NCBI RefSeq assembly: GCF_027912455.1
Contig: NZ_CP115446.1
Span: 124,001-188,000, forward strand
Direction: 5' to 3'
Source of the DNA: Aurantiacibacter sp. MUD61
Lineage (GTDB): Bacteria; Pseudomonadota; Alphaproteobacteria; Sphingomonadales; Sphingomonadaceae
DNA: 64,000 nt
How positions within the stretch are numbered: position 1 is the stretch's first letter; each line of letters starts with the position of its first letter. Shown one piece after another: positions 41,683 to 50,569 of this stretch. Position numbers and translations under genes: made by a program. Below the pieces are notes generated by a model that had not been told where the DNA came from, ran no database searches, and was given only the letters and a program-made list of their open reading frames with translations.

Positions 41683-42633
41683 CTAATTGCGCGAATTGCC
41701 CGCCGGGCTGCGCTGCTCCACAGGTGAGCCTTCACCATCACGCAATTCACGCGGATCGAGCACGGCGGCGGTCTCCAGCGTTTCGAGCGCGCGTTGGGCG
41801 GCCGCAAACCGCTCCGCATCGTCGATCCAGTCCTGCGCGATGGCGGCATTGGGCATGTTGCGAATTTCCGAAATCGCCGCTTCGATGCGTCCGCTTTGCA
41901 GGAACAGCCGAGCGCGTTCGAGGCGACGCTCTGCAACGGGCGAAGCGGTGTCTTCGCGGCGCACCACGAACACTTCCGACAATTCACGCGCGAGCCGGGT
42001 GAAGACGTCTTCGCCCTCAGGCGCATCGTCCAATTGCGGAGCGAGGCCTTCCAGACGGGCGAGAAGCTGATCCAGCGTGACCGGATCCTGCGCCGCGTCG
42101 ATCACTGTCTGCACGGCATTGGGGCGATCCTCACCAAAGCGCAGGCGCAATTGATCGGCGAGGTAGCCAAGCGGCGCGCCGCGTTCGATAGCCCGGCGAC
42201 TGGCAAAGGCGATCAGCAGGGCTTCGGCGCGCGCAGCATTGCCCGCTGCCGCCTGCGATTGCAGATCGAGACGGGTGAGGCGCTGTTCCATCGCTGCGAT
42301 ACGGCTGTCGAGGCCGCCTTGCTGCTCGACCACCTGCTCGACCTGCTCAGCGGCCTGACGCGCTTCCTGCGCAACCTCTTCTGGCGAGGTTGGTTCGGGC
42401 GTGGGCAGCGCAGCGGCTTCGTCGACTGTGACGGCCGCGTCTTCACCTTCGACGGCGACTTCGCCCGCATCCTCACGCACGGTGAAAAGGCCGGAGAACA
42501 GATCGCTTTGCGACAGAGCCCATACGCTGACACCGCCCAGCAGGAATGCTCCACCGACGGCGATCAATATTGGCCGGTAGGGCGATTTGGCCTGCCGCTT
42601 GCTGGCGGGCTGGAAATCAAAACCTTGGTCCAT
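41683..42633 (-). CDS. HemX/mitofilin-like membrane protein of the hem operon
   Basis: A 316-residue inner-membrane protein (COG4223-like) with one N-terminal transmembrane segment (PILIAVGGAFLLGGVSVWAL). An Ala/Glu-rich coiled coil follows (QEARQAAEQVEQVVEQQGGL), then a helical C-terminal domain related in pattern to mitofilin/Mic60 (LEGLAPQLDDAPEGEDVFTR, RLERARLFLQSGRIEAAISE). Such proteins regularly follow hemD in alphaproteobacteria; a direct role in haem synthesis is unproven, and a membrane-organising role is suggested for the family. It lies 60 bp after hemD on the same strand and converges with the UbiH-type gene. Confidence 0.82.
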   Translation of the reverse strand: MDQGFDFQPASKRQAKSPYRPILIAVGGAFLLGGVSVWALSQSDLFSGLFTVREDAGEVAVEGEDAAVTVDEAAALPTPEPTSPEEVAQEARQAAEQVEQVVEQQGGLDSRIAAMEQRLTRLDLQSQAAAGNAARAEALLIAFASRRAIERGAPLGYLADQLRLRFGEDRPNAVQTVIDAAQDPVTLDQLLARLEGLAPQLDDAPEGEDVFTRLARELSEVFVVRREDTASPVAERRLERARLFLQSGRIEAAISEIRNMPNAAIAQDWIDDAERFAAAQRALETLETAAVLDPRELRDGEGSPVEQRSPAGNSRN

Positions 42634-42693
42634 TGCGTCCTTCTGCGCGCCCGAATTCAGGTGCTCGCTGCCTTCCCTTAAGCGCGGTTTACA

Positions 42694-43365
42694 TTAATGA
42701 CACATGTCATCGGCCAAGGCCAAGAGCGCTTCATCATCAGGCTGTGGAGCGCTCTTGCAGGCTTTCCAGCCCTTGCCAGCCGCTTTCGCGACCCGCGGAC
42801 CGATGCACGCGAGCGCGATTGCGCCGCGATCCAGCCCGCGCCGATCGCACTCGGAAGCGAAATGCTCGGCCGCCTTGGCGGAATGCAGCAGCACGATGGG
42901 ATCGCCAGCCCGCAGGCTCACTTCATCGCTGCCCGTCAGTGGAATTGTGCGGACAGCGTAGACGATGCGTGTGGTGACTTTCACCTTTGCCGGCAGGTCG
43001 AGCTCGACATGCTCTTCGCCCGCCAGCCGCAGGAAATGCATGTCGCCTTTTGCGCTATCGACCAGCTTCTGCAGGCCGCCCGTGCCGGTTTCTGCCACGG
43101 TAAATCCCGCCTCGCGCGCAGCGTCAGCTGTTGCTTCGCCAACCGCATGGACCGGCAATGATTCGAGGCTCTCCAGCCCCTCCCCGCCGTGACGAAAGGC
43201 ATTGGCGCTGCCGATCAGCAGTGCGTCGAATTGCTTGGCATCGGGCACATCCCAGCCCATCGGCACCACTTCGAAGAGCGGCCGACCGATAATCGCCAGA
43301 TTGCGGCTGCGCGCCTTTTGCAAAGTCGATTGCAGGCCGGGCTCGGGGCGGATCGCGAAAATCAT
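42694..43365 (-). CDS. hemD: Uroporphyrinogen-III synthase
   Basis: HemD cyclises hydroxymethylbilane with inversion of ring D to uroporphyrinogen III. The 223-residue protein has the two-lobed HemD pattern: MIFAIRPEPGLQSTLQKARS, FDALLIGSANAFRHGGEGLE, and VHAVGEATADAAREAGF with the central Gly/Thr loop. LHSAKAAEHFASEC and ACIGPRVAKAAGKGW form the late substrate-facing segments. HemD sequences diverge widely; the position directly after hemC with a 4-nt overlap supports the call. Length is slightly below average. Confidence 0.9.
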   Translation of the reverse strand: MIFAIRPEPGLQSTLQKARSRNLAIIGRPLFEVVPMGWDVPDAKQFDALLIGSANAFRHGGEGLESLESLPVHAVGEATADAAREAGFTVAETGTGGLQKLVDSAKGDMHFLRLAGEEHVELDLPAKVKVTTRIVYAVRTIPLTGSDEVSLRAGDPIVLLHSAKAAEHFASECDRRGLDRGAIALACIGPRVAKAAGKGWKACKSAPQPDDEALLALADDMCH

Positions 43366-44291
43366 GAAGCGTCGTCAAACACCGCGCGGATCGCGGGCGT
43401 TGCCTTGTCGAGCAAGGCTGTGCCGAGAGCCTTGGGCGCGTTCTGGTCGCCAGCAGCGAAGGTAGCGCTTTCCTCTACCCGCTCCGCCCCATCGGCGCTG
43501 AAAATGGCGGCGCGCATGGTGAGCTGGCCCACGTGATGGGTGCACAGCACGGCAATGGGCGAATGGCAATTGCCGCCGAGCGCCAGCAGTAGAGCGCGCT
43601 CAGCCATCACTTCCGCCCGGCTCGGCGCGTGGTCGAGTGGGGCGAGCAATTCCTGCGTACGCTTATCATCGTCGCGACACTCCACCGCAATCGCCCCTTG
43701 CGAGGGTGCGGGCAGCCATTCCTCCGCTTCGAGCGGCGCGCCAATATCGTTCTGCCCCAGCCGTTCAAGGCCGGCGGCGGCAAGGAAAGTCGCATCCGCC
43801 TCGCCCGCATCAAGCTTGCCGAGCCGTGTCGCCACATTGCCGCGGAACATCACGACCGAACAATCGGGCCGCTGGTTGAGCAATTGCGCTGCCCGGCGCG
43901 GGGCACTGGTGCCGACGACAGCGCCTTCCTTCAGCTCCGCAATGCTCGCGGCGCCAATCAGCCGATCGCGCTTGTCTGCGCGCGGCAGGATGGCGTGGAG
44001 CGTGAACACATCGGGCCGGATTGTCTCAACGTCTTTCAGCGAATGCACCGATGCGTCGATATTGCCCTCGGCCAGCCACGCATCCAGTTCCTTGGTCCAC
44101 AAGGCCTTGCCGCCGATTTCCGCCAGCGGCCTGTCGAGCACTTTGTCGCCGCTCGCCACAACCGGCACCAGTTCGACTGCCTCTTCGGGCCAACCATGCG
44201 CTTCGCAGAGGCGGCGGCGCGTCTCTTCCGCCTGCACCATGGCGAGCGGAGACTGGCGGGTTCCGAGCTTCAGAAAGGGATATTCAGACAT
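43362..44291 (-). CDS. hemC: Porphobilinogen deaminase (hydroxymethylbilane synthase)
   Basis: HemC polymerises four porphobilinogens into hydroxymethylbilane on a covalent dipyrromethane cofactor. The 309-residue protein starts YPFLKLGTRQSPLAMVQAEE and contains ALWTKELDAWLAEGNIDASV, HSLKDVET with the catalytic Asp, and GTSAPRRAAQLLNQRPD. It has PSQGAIAVECRDDD and the cofactor-binding Cys242 in LGGNCHSPIAVLC. The start at 44291 is supported by homology; the longer frame to 44624 is not protein-like. hemD overlaps its stop by 4 nt. It is divergent from tsaD across 44 bp. Confidence 0.97.
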   Translation of the reverse strand: MSEYPFLKLGTRQSPLAMVQAEETRRRLCEAHGWPEEAVELVPVVASGDKVLDRPLAEIGGKALWTKELDAWLAEGNIDASVHSLKDVETIRPDVFTLHAILPRADKRDRLIGAASIAELKEGAVVGTSAPRRAAQLLNQRPDCSVVMFRGNVATRLGKLDAGEADATFLAAAGLERLGQNDIGAPLEAEEWLPAPSQGAIAVECRDDDKRTQELLAPLDHAPSRAEVMAERALLLALGGNCHSPIAVLCTHHVGQLTMRAAIFSADGAERVEESATFAAGDQNAPKALGTALLDKATPAIRAVFDDAS

Positions 44292-44335
44292 GGGTTTGCT
44301 TGCCCTAGCGAGGGACTCGTCTAAGGGGAAGCGCC

Positions 44336-45373
44336 ATGACGCTGGTTCTCGGCATAGAAAGCTCCTGCGATGAAACCGCCGCCGCGCTGGTGACGGGTGA
44401 CAGACGCATTCTGGCGCAGGCAATCGCCAGCCAGGAGGAAGAACACGCACCCTATGGCGGTGTGGTCCCCGAGATCGCCGCGCGCGCCCATGCCGAGCGG
44501 CTGACTCCGCTGATCGACAAAGTGCTGCGCGAAGCCGACGCTTCTCTTGCCGATTGCGATGCGATCGCCGCGACCGCAGGCCCGGGGCTGATCGGCGGCG
44601 TGATGGTCGGCCTTGTGACCGCAAAGGCGCTGGCGATGGCGAGCGACAAGCCGCTCTATGCCGTCAATCATCTTGAAGGCCATGCGCTCAGCCCGCGCCT
44701 TACGGATGCCTCGCTCGAATATCCCTACGCTCTGCTCCTGGTCAGCGGCGGGCATTGCCAGATCCTGCGGGTGGAGGGTGTCGGCAAATACCAGCGCCTC
44801 GCCACCACCATCGACGATGCGCTCGGCGAAGCATTCGACAAAAGCGCGAAAATCATGGGGCTTGGCTATCCGGGCGGTCCGGCTGTCGAAAAACTGGCAC
44901 TGGAAGGTGATCCCAAAGCCGTTCCCCTGCCGCGCCCTCTCAAAGGCAGCAAGGAACCGCATTTCAGCTTCGCAGGTCTCAAGAGCGCCGTCCTGCGCGC
45001 GCATGAAACCGGAGAGTTTTCCAGAGCCGATCTGGCGGCAAGCTTTCAGCAGGCGGCGCTAGACTGTATCCTTGACCGGACGCGAAAGGCGCTGGAGACG
45101 ATGGACGAGGTGAGCGCATTGGTGGTGGCAGGCGGTGTAGCCGCAAACCAGACCGTGCGCGGCGGGCTGGAGACACTCGCGGGCGAATTCGGCCTGCCTT
45201 TCACCGCGCCGCCGCTGCCGCTGTGCACAGATAATGCCGCGATGATCGCCTGGGCGGGTGTCGAGCGGCTGGAAGCAGGCTTCGACGCCGACCCGCTCGA
45301 TCTCAAAGCAAGGCCGCGCTGGCCGCTCGATCCCGATGCAGAGCCCGCAAGGGGCGCAGGAGTAAAGGCATGA
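44336..45373 (+). CDS. tsaD: tRNA N6-threonylcarbamoyladenosine transferase
   Basis: TsaD transfers threonylcarbamoyl to A37 of ANN-reading tRNAs, with TsaB and TsaE. The 345-residue protein opens [18 protein letters not shown]. It has the metal-binding His112 and His116 in [12 protein letters not shown], the conserved [20 protein letters not shown], and [21 protein letters not shown]. The PheSA-like ATP loop appears as [14 protein letters not shown], with a final Asp in [12 protein letters not shown]. The start is preceded by GGGGAAG. gpsA overlaps its stop as ATGA. The divergent hemC gene starts 44 bp away. Confidence 0.97.
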   Translation: MTLVLGIESSCDETAAALVTGDRRILAQAIASQEEEHAPYGGVVPEIAARAHAERLTPLIDKVLREADASLADCDAIAATAGPGLIGGVMVGLVTAKALAMASDKPLYAVNHLEGHALSPRLTDASLEYPYALLLVSGGHCQILRVEGVGKYQRLATTIDDALGEAFDKSAKIMGLGYPGGPAVEKLALEGDPKAVPLPRPLKGSKEPHFSFAGLKSAVLRAHETGEFSRADLAASFQQAALDCILDRTRKALETMDEVSALVVAGGVAANQTVRGGLETLAGEFGLPFTAPPLPLCTDNAAMIAWAGVERLEAGFDADPLDLKARPRWPLDPDAEPARGAGVKA

Positions 45374-46365
45374 CGCAGGCTTCCATAGGTGTCGTTGGCG
45401 CAGGCGCTTGGGGTACCGCACTTGCGCAATCGCTCGCCAGCGATGGGCGCACGGTCAAGCTCTGGGCGCTGGAAGACGGGCTGGCAGACGCGATCAACAC
45501 TTCGCATCGCAATCTGCCCTACCTGCCCTCTGCCGAACTTGCCCCGACCATCGCGGCGACCGGCGATCTGTCGGAAATGGCCGCGTGCGACATCCTGCTG
45601 CTGGTCACCCCGGCACAGCACATGGGCCCAACGTTGGAAAAGCTCGGCAGCTACCCGCGCGACCTCGTGCTGTGCTCCAAAGGCATCGAAGCGAGCACGG
45701 GCCGCATGATGCACCATGCCGCGCATGATATTGCACCCGAGAGCGATCTTGCCGTCCTTTCCGGGCCGACATTCGCGCATGAAGTGGCCGATGGCCTGCC
45801 CTGCGCCGTCACTCTAGCCTGCGGCGGCGGGGAAGATCAGTGGGATCGCATTTCTCCCGCCATCGCGCGGCACAACTTTCGCCCCTATTATTCCGACGAT
45901 GTCGTGGGCGCGGAAGTGGGCGGAGCGGTCAAGAACGTGCTCGCCATCGCCTGCGGTGTGGTCGACGGGCTGGAACTGGGGCAAAACGCCCGCAACGCTC
46001 TCATCACCCGCGGCTTTGCCGAAATGCTGCGCTTCGGCGTTGCCTTCGGCGGGAAGCCGGAGACGCTGAACGGCCTGTGCGGCCTCGGCGATCTGGTGCT
46101 CACCTGCTCGTCCACTTCCAGTCGCAATTTCTCGCTCGGCAAGGCGCTCGGCGAAGGCATGAGCGCTGAAGAGGCGCTGGCCGACAAGCGTACCGTTGCA
46201 GAGGGTGCGCATACCGCACCAGTCCTGCGCCAGATCGCGCGGGACAAAGGCGTGCAAATGCCCATAGTCGAAGCGGTCAACCACCTGCTCGAAGGCCGCG
46301 GCGCGCGTGAAGTCGTGGCGGAACTGCTCTCCCGCCCGCTCAAGGCAGAAGGCCACGAGGCTTGA
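45370..46365 (+). CDS. gpsA: Glycerol-3-phosphate dehydrogenase [NAD(P)+]
   Basis: GpsA reduces dihydroxyacetone phosphate to sn-glycerol 3-phosphate for phospholipid synthesis. The 331-residue protein has the dinucleotide fold [36 protein letters not shown], and [20 protein letters not shown]. The catalytic Lys lies in [18 protein letters not shown], and the substrate region is [18 protein letters not shown]. Length is normal. It overlaps tsaD by 4 nt, and its TGA stop overlaps the TTG start of the flippase gene; the three form a tightly coupled unit. Confidence 0.97.
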   Translation: MTQASIGVVGAGAWGTALAQSLASDGRTVKLWALEDGLADAINTSHRNLPYLPSAELAPTIAATGDLSEMAACDILLLVTPAQHMGPTLEKLGSYPRDLVLCSKGIEASTGRMMHHAAHDIAPESDLAVLSGPTFAHEVADGLPCAVTLACGGGEDQWDRISPAIARHNFRPYYSDDVVGAEVGGAVKNVLAIACGVVDGLELGQNARNALITRGFAEMLRFGVAFGGKPETLNGLCGLGDLVLTCSSTSSRNFSLGKALGEGMSAEEALADKRTVAEGAHTAPVLRQIARDKGVQMPIVEAVNHLLEGRGAREVVAELLSRPLKAEGHEA

Positions 46366-47897
46366 GCGAACCCGCCGCACAAGGCCCCGAAAGCGCGGAT
46401 CACCGCGAGGATATGAATGCGCTCGTCAAAGGCGGGCGCACCAATACCATTGGCTTTGTGCTGCGGCTGATCGGCGGCATTCCCTTCCTATTCCTGGGCT
46501 ATCGTCTCTACGGCACCGAGGAAATGGGCCGCTTTGCCTCTGCCGTCGTGGTGGTGGAACTGTTCGCGCTGATCTGCGCGCTCGGTGAAAAACGCGGCCT
46601 CGCGCAGAGGCTGACGCAGGGATCGGAGGAAGACGGGCACCGGCGCGTCAATCTGGTGTTCGATGGCATCCTCGCTTGCCTGCTGATCTCTGCGGTATTC
46701 GTCGCGCTACTGGTGATCTGGCCCGATCCCATTTTCCCGAACGGGACGAGCGGCCGCTATGATATTCTCATCATCGGCGCGATTCCGGCCTTTGCGCTGA
46801 CCGAGATCCTGCTCGCCGCGCAGGCCTATAAATTCGACATTGCAACCACGGTGCGCGCCCGCGCCATCGTCGAGCCGTGGACGCGCTCGATCGCGGTGGT
46901 AGCCTTCTTCTTCATCCCGGCGCTGCGCGATGGCGGCGTGGCGCTCGCCTATCTGGCGGCGGTCTATGCCGCTTTGCTGACGGCCGCATGGTCGTTCTTC
47001 CGGACCTATGGCAGGCCCAAGCGATGGCGCCCGCGACCGCGCTATCTCGGCCAGTTGATGGCCCGCGCATTTCCCCTCGCAGGCGCGGACGTAATCGAGC
47101 GCGGCACGCGGCTGATCGATGTCTTCCTTCTAGGCCTGTTCACGTCGCCAACGGCGGTGGGCATCTATTATTTCGCAAAGGAAATCGCGAGCCTGCCGCA
47201 AAAGCTTAAGACCAGTTTCGAACCCGTGCTTTCGCCCGTCATCACGAAAAACCTGAAAACCGGCAATTACGCGGCAATTGCCAAGCAGGTGCGCCAGGTG
47301 GGCTTCTGGATTATCGCCTTGCAATTGGGCATCGCGCTCGCGCTCGCCATTCCGGGCGAAGCGGTGATGGGGCTTGGCGGGCCGGACATCGTCGGCGGTA
47401 CAGCCGCGCTCGCGCTGTTGCTTATCGCAGAGGCGGTGGCGAGCATGGCGGTCGTTTCCGAAGGCGTGCTCGTCTACATCGCCAAGAAGCGCAACCTGGC
47501 TATTTCCGTCGGCGTGATCGCTTTGCAGGCGGCGCTGACTGTGGGCCTCATCATGCTTGCCCAACATTGGGGCCTTGATGAAGGCTATATGGCGAGCGGT
47601 GCGGCGGCTTCATTGCTGCTGGCGCTCGGCGCGTCCAGCCTGATCAAGGCGCTGCTGCTCAAGAAGTTGCTCAAGGCTCCGGTCGGCAATCTGCGCTTCG
47701 CACTCGTATGGGCCACGGGTGCGGCGGTGCTGGTCGGCCAAGTGGCCATCCTGCTGCCCGAATGGGCCGAGCTGCTGTTCGGCATCCCGGCAATTTTGGC
47801 GGGTTATCTGCTCGTCATCTGGAAATACGGTTTCGGGCCGGAGGACAGAGTGCTGTTCCAGCGCGGCGAGGATGAAGCGCAGCAAGAAGCGACGTAG
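46362..47897 (+). CDS. Oligosaccharide flippase (Wzx/MurJ-like fold) family protein
   Basis: A 511-residue inner-membrane protein with about 12-14 hydrophobic helices, of the polysaccharide biosynthesis/flippase (MATE/MOP-like) group. It probably moves lipid-linked glycans across the inner membrane; the substrate is unknown. Landmarks are GGRTNTIGFVLRLIGGIPFL, ELFALICALGEKRGLAQRL and DVIERGTRLIDVFLLGLFTS. The TTG at 46362 overlaps the gpsA stop (TTGA) and keeps a REDMxALxKGGRTN segment common in homologs. ATG 46413 is the alternative. The C terminus is polar (RGEDEAQQEAT). Confidence 0.85.
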   Translation: MSEPAAQGPESADHREDMNALVKGGRTNTIGFVLRLIGGIPFLFLGYRLYGTEEMGRFASAVVVVELFALICALGEKRGLAQRLTQGSEEDGHRRVNLVFDGILACLLISAVFVALLVIWPDPIFPNGTSGRYDILIIGAIPAFALTEILLAAQAYKFDIATTVRARAIVEPWTRSIAVVAFFFIPALRDGGVALAYLAAVYAALLTAAWSFFRTYGRPKRWRPRPRYLGQLMARAFPLAGADVIERGTRLIDVFLLGLFTSPTAVGIYYFAKEIASLPQKLKTSFEPVLSPVITKNLKTGNYAAIAKQVRQVGFWIIALQLGIALALAIPGEAVMGLGGPDIVGGTAALALLLIAEAVASMAVVSEGVLVYIAKKRNLAISVGVIALQAALTVGLIMLAQHWGLDEGYMASGAAASLLLALGASSLIKALLLKKLLKAPVGNLRFALVWATGAAVLVGQVAILLPEWAELLFGIPAILAGYLLVIWKYGFGPEDRVLFQRGEDEAQQEAT

Positions 47898-47974
47898 GCG
47901 GCCTCAAAACTTGGCGCACATGCTCCTCGCAGCGAAGAATTTCGCGAGCCTTTGCAAACATTGCGCTTCTCGTG

Positions 47975-47992
47975 CGTTCACCTAAATGAACG
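47975..47992. promoter_or_regulatory. Inverted repeat upstream of the HHH membrane protein gene
   Basis: CGTTCA-CCTAAA-TGAACG, a perfect palindrome with 6-bp arms in the 159-bp gap before 48057, some 65 bp from the start codon. It does not fit the alphaproteobacterial LexA spacing. It could bind a dimeric regulator. The rest of the gap shows no gene; a GAGG ribosome site precedes the ATG. Confidence 0.35.
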
Positions 47993-48056
47993 ACGATTAA
48001 CAGCCAGAGGCGCACTTCAGATGTCGCTCGGCACAGATGAATGAGGACATAGCGCG

Positions 48057-48617
48057 ATGCAGGACATACTTCAGGACTATTGGATATTCATCCTCATAGC
48101 GCTGGTATTCCTGTTCCTGCTTGTCTTCTGGCTGCTGCAGTCATCCCGCCGAACGAAAGTGCAGCGCGAAGATATCGTCGACGGTGAAAGCGGCACCAAG
48201 CGCAATCAGGCGCTGATCGATGCTCCGGCAGCAGCGGCAGGTCCTGTTTCGGCGGCTGCCAATACCGACAGGGTCGCCGCCGCGCCGGTAACGGCAGACT
48301 CCGAAGCCGGGGCCAGCGTATCTCCGCGCGAAGCCCGCAGCGCGCCTGAAACACCCGCAGCGCCTCCCGCGGAGGACACTGGCGACGACCTGCGCCGCAT
48401 CAAGGGGCTCGGCCCCAAGCTGGTGACGATCTTGCACGAGAATGGCGTCACAAGTTTCGCACAGATCGCCGCATGGGACGATTCCGATATCGACCGCATG
48501 GATGCAAAGCTCGGCCGTTTCCAGGGCCGCATCCGGCGCGATGATTGGGTGGAACAAGCCCGCTTTCTCGCCAAGGACGATCTCGCTGGATACAAAGCGA
48601 AATTCGGCAACCTGTAG
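48057..48617 (+). CDS. Membrane-anchored helix-hairpin-helix protein
   Basis: A 186-residue protein with one N-terminal membrane helix (YWIFILIALVFLFLLVFWLL), a low-complexity Ala/Pro/Glu linker of about 70 residues, and a C-terminal helix-hairpin-helix domain. That domain contains DDLRRIKGLGPKLVTILHEN and then FAQIAAWDDSDIDRMDAKLG and WVEQARFLAK. The domain resembles the 'predicted flap endonuclease-1-like' family, which lacks nuclease residues and may bind nucleic acid or protein. Common in sphingomonads, function unknown. Coupling a membrane helix to a DNA-binding type domain is noteworthy. Confidence 0.85.
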   Translation: MQDILQDYWIFILIALVFLFLLVFWLLQSSRRTKVQREDIVDGESGTKRNQALIDAPAAAAGPVSAAANTDRVAAAPVTADSEAGASVSPREARSAPETPAAPPAEDTGDDLRRIKGLGPKLVTILHENGVTSFAQIAAWDDSDIDRMDAKLGRFQGRIRRDDWVEQARFLAKDDLAGYKAKFGNL

Positions 48618-48660
48618 GCGCTCGGCGCTGGCATTGGTTAACATCGATTTACCTTCTCCG

Positions 48661-48685
48661 GGAACACTCGGAGAGACCCAGCGTA
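48661..48685 (+). promoter_or_regulatory. Candidate EcfG (general stress) promoter of the response regulator
   Basis: GGAAC (48661-48665), 16 bp, CGTA (48682-48685): one mismatch from the alphaproteobacterial stress consensus GGAAC-N16-CGTT. The start codon is 40 bp downstream. A single-domain regulator under stress sigma control would fit. Confidence 0.4.
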
Positions 48686-48724
48686 TGTTTCAGTAACAAG
48701 ACATTCAACGCCAGGGGTGGAACT

Positions 48725-49105
48725 ATGGCCACGCAAATTGATGACGGACCGCCGAAGGTCCTCGTAGTAGAAGATGAATTCATTATCGCGCTCGATCTTT
48801 CGGAGACGGTGCGCGATCTCGGCTACCGGGTCGAAGGCCCCTTCGCCTGCAGGGATCACGCGATGATCGCGATCGATGGCAAGTTGCCCGATCTCGCAAT
48901 TCTCGATGTGATGACTGCCGACGGGGAAGTTTTCCCGCTGGCCGATGCTCTTACCGAAGCCGGCGTACCGATCATTTTCCATTCCGGCCATGTGACCGAA
49001 AAGGACGTGGCAGAGCGTTATCCCGAAGCGCAGGCTGTGTCCAAGCCATGCCCTCCCGACCAGCTCATCGCCATGATCGAGCGCGCCCGGGAACTCGTCC
49101 ACTAA
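48725..49105 (+). CDS. Single-domain response regulator
   Basis: A 126-residue stand-alone receiver domain without output domain. The acidic pocket is present: Glu16/Asp17 in VLVVEDEFIIALDLSETVRD, phospho-acceptor Asp61 in LAILDVMTADGEVF, Ser in FHSGHVTEKD, Lys in VSKPCPPDQLI. It can therefore be phosphorylated and probably acts by protein contact, for example in a phosphorelay. It lacks the FATGUY motif of SdrG-type regulators. The start ATG 48725 has AGGGGTGG upstream; a longer frame from 48545 is not protein-like. A near-consensus EcfG promoter lies 40 bp before. Confidence 0.9.
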   Translation: MATQIDDGPPKVLVVEDEFIIALDLSETVRDLGYRVEGPFACRDHAMIAIDGKLPDLAILDVMTADGEVFPLADALTEAGVPIIFHSGHVTEKDVAERYPEAQAVSKPCPPDQLIAMIERARELVH

Positions 49106-49211
49106 GCGACCGATCCACTCCGGGCAGCGCGGCACAGCGCTCGCCCGCAACACTGGCCCATAACACTGGCCCAATTGCCCGCTTGCCGCGCAAGAGCAGA
49201 CTATCTAGGGG

Positions 49212-49231
49212 GTGGTTTCAAAGGAGACCAC
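49212..49231 (+). promoter_or_regulatory. Shine-Dalgarno-sequestering hairpin before gcdH
   Basis: GTGGTTTC (49212-49219), loop AAAG, GAGACCAC (49224-49231): an 8-bp stem with one G-U pair, ending 4 nt before the gcdH ATG. The Shine-Dalgarno AAAGGAG lies in the loop and 3' arm, so folding would block the ribosome. It may act as an RNA thermometer or other switch, or be incidental. Confidence 0.45.
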
Positions 49232-49235
49232 TTTC

Positions 49236-50420
49236 ATGGCTGCAATGGCACCTTTCGACTGGGCCGACCCCTTCAATATCGATGACCAATTGAGCGAGGA
49301 AGAGCGCATGGTGCGCGATTCCGCCCATGGTTTTGCGCAAAGCGTGCTGCAACCGCGCGTCATCGAAGCTTACGCCAATGAGGCCGACACGCCCGAACTG
49401 TTCCCCCTGATGGGCGAAGCAGGCTTGCTCGGTGTGACCATTCCCGAAGAATTTGGCGGATCGGGCGCAAGCTATGTCGCTTATGGTCTTATCGCACGCG
49501 AAATCGAACGCGTGGACAGCGGCTATCGTTCGATGGCCAGCGTACAATCTTCGCTCGTGATGTATCCCATCCATGCTTACGGTTCGGACGAGCAGCGGCA
49601 GAAGTATCTGCCAGGTCTGGCAAGCGGCGAATTGATCGGCTGCTTCGGGCTCACAGAACCTGACGCGGGCTCCGATCCTGCCGGCATGCGTACCTATGCC
49701 AAGAAGGACGGTGACGGCTATTCGATTTCCGGCGCGAAAACGTGGATTTCCAACGCGCCTTTTGCCGATGTTTTCGTCGTCTGGGCCAAAAGCGAAGCTC
49801 ATGGCGACAAAGTCCGCGGCTTTGTCCTCGAAAAAGGCATGGCTGGCCTCGAAGCGCCGAAGATTGGCGGCAAGCTGAGCCTGCGCGCCAGCACCACCGG
49901 CATGATCCAAATGGATGAAGTGAAGCTTCCTGCCGATGCGCTCCTGCCTGATGTGGAAGGCATGAAGGGCCCATTCGGCTGCCTGAACCGGGCACGCTAC
50001 GGCATTTCCTGGGGCAGCATGGGCGCGGCCGAGTTCTGCTATCACGCCGCGCGCCAATACGGCCTCGATCGCCACCAGTTCGGTGTGCCGCTCGCTTCCA
50101 AGCAAATCTACCAGCTCAAGCTCGCCGATATGCTGACAGAGATTTCACTCGGTTTGCAGGCATCCTTGCGCGTGGGCAGGTTGATGGATGAAGGCAAGTT
50201 CGCGCCCGAAATGATCAGCGTGGTCAAGCGCAACAATGTCGGCAAGGCGCTGAACATTGCCCGTGCTGCCCGCGACATGCATGGCGGGAACGGAATTTCC
50301 GAGGAATATCAAGTGATGAGGCACATGGTGAACCTCGAAACCGTTAACACCTATGAAGGCACTCACGATGTACACGCGCTCATCCTCGGGCGGGCAATCA
50401 CGGGCATTTCAGCTTTCTGA
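49236..50420 (+). CDS. gcdH: Glutaryl-CoA dehydrogenase-like acyl-CoA dehydrogenase
   Basis: A 394-residue FAD acyl-CoA dehydrogenase most like glutaryl-CoA dehydrogenase, which oxidises and decarboxylates glutaryl-CoA to crotonyl-CoA in lysine/tryptophan breakdown. Motifs are [37 protein letters not shown], and [20 protein letters not shown]. The catalytic Glu lies in [20 protein letters not shown] near the end. The start ATG 49236 has AAAGGAG 9 nt before. A CaiB-type CoA-transferase at 51891-53048, beyond ompA and on the other strand, could make its substrate. Upstream lie two tandem copies of AACACTGGCCCA (49149-49173). Confidence 0.88.
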   Translation: MAAMAPFDWADPFNIDDQLSEEERMVRDSAHGFAQSVLQPRVIEAYANEADTPELFPLMGEAGLLGVTIPEEFGGSGASYVAYGLIAREIERVDSGYRSMASVQSSLVMYPIHAYGSDEQRQKYLPGLASGELIGCFGLTEPDAGSDPAGMRTYAKKDGDGYSISGAKTWISNAPFADVFVVWAKSEAHGDKVRGFVLEKGMAGLEAPKIGGKLSLRASTTGMIQMDEVKLPADALLPDVEGMKGPFGCLNRARYGISWGSMGAAEFCYHAARQYGLDRHQFGVPLASKQIYQLKLADMLTEISLGLQASLRVGRLMDEGKFAPEMISVVKRNNVGKALNIARAARDMHGGNGISEEYQVMRHMVNLETVNTYEGTHDVHALILGRAITGISAF

Positions 50421-50496
50421 ATGCACGTTTGGTCGGTTGAGGTGCTGTATTTTCGCAACACACTGAAGAGTGCTGAATTTTTTACTTCGCATGTGC

Positions 50497-50521
50497 GGAA
50501 CAATGCGGCATAATTGCCGTT
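50497..50521 (+). promoter_or_regulatory. EcfG-type general stress promoter of ompA
   Basis: GGAAC (50497-50501), 16 bp, CGTT (50518-50521): an exact match to the alphaproteobacterial EcfG consensus. It is 48 bp before the ATG, so the 5' leader would be about 40 nt. It suggests stress-sigma control of the major OmpA-type protein. Confidence 0.6.
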
Positions 50522-50532
50522 GCGAGTATCAG

Positions 50533-50551
50533 GCTGGGACGAAAACCCAGC
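50533..50551 (+). promoter_or_regulatory. 5'-leader hairpin of ompA
   Basis: GCTGGG (50533-50538), loop ACGAAAA, CCCAGC (50546-50551): a perfect 6-bp stem near the predicted 5' end of the ompA mRNA, 18 nt before the start. Stabilising 5' stem-loops are well known on ompA mRNA in enterobacteria; the same role here is inferred. Confidence 0.4.
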
Positions 50552-50569
50552 GTCGTATGAGGACGTGAA

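Noticed and set aside
48661..48689. Alternative EcfG reading GGAAC-N21-GTT before the response regulator
   Set aside because: The spacer is too long; the N16-CGTA reading is better and used instead.
49149..49173. Tandem AACACTGGCCCA copies as the start of a repeat array
   Set aside because: Only two copies, 13-bp period, no further units; not a CRISPR or larger satellite.
50439..50486. Terminator after gcdH (short stem followed by TTTTTT)
   Set aside because: The stem CACT-GAAG-AGTG is only 4 bp and separated from the T-run, so too weak to call.
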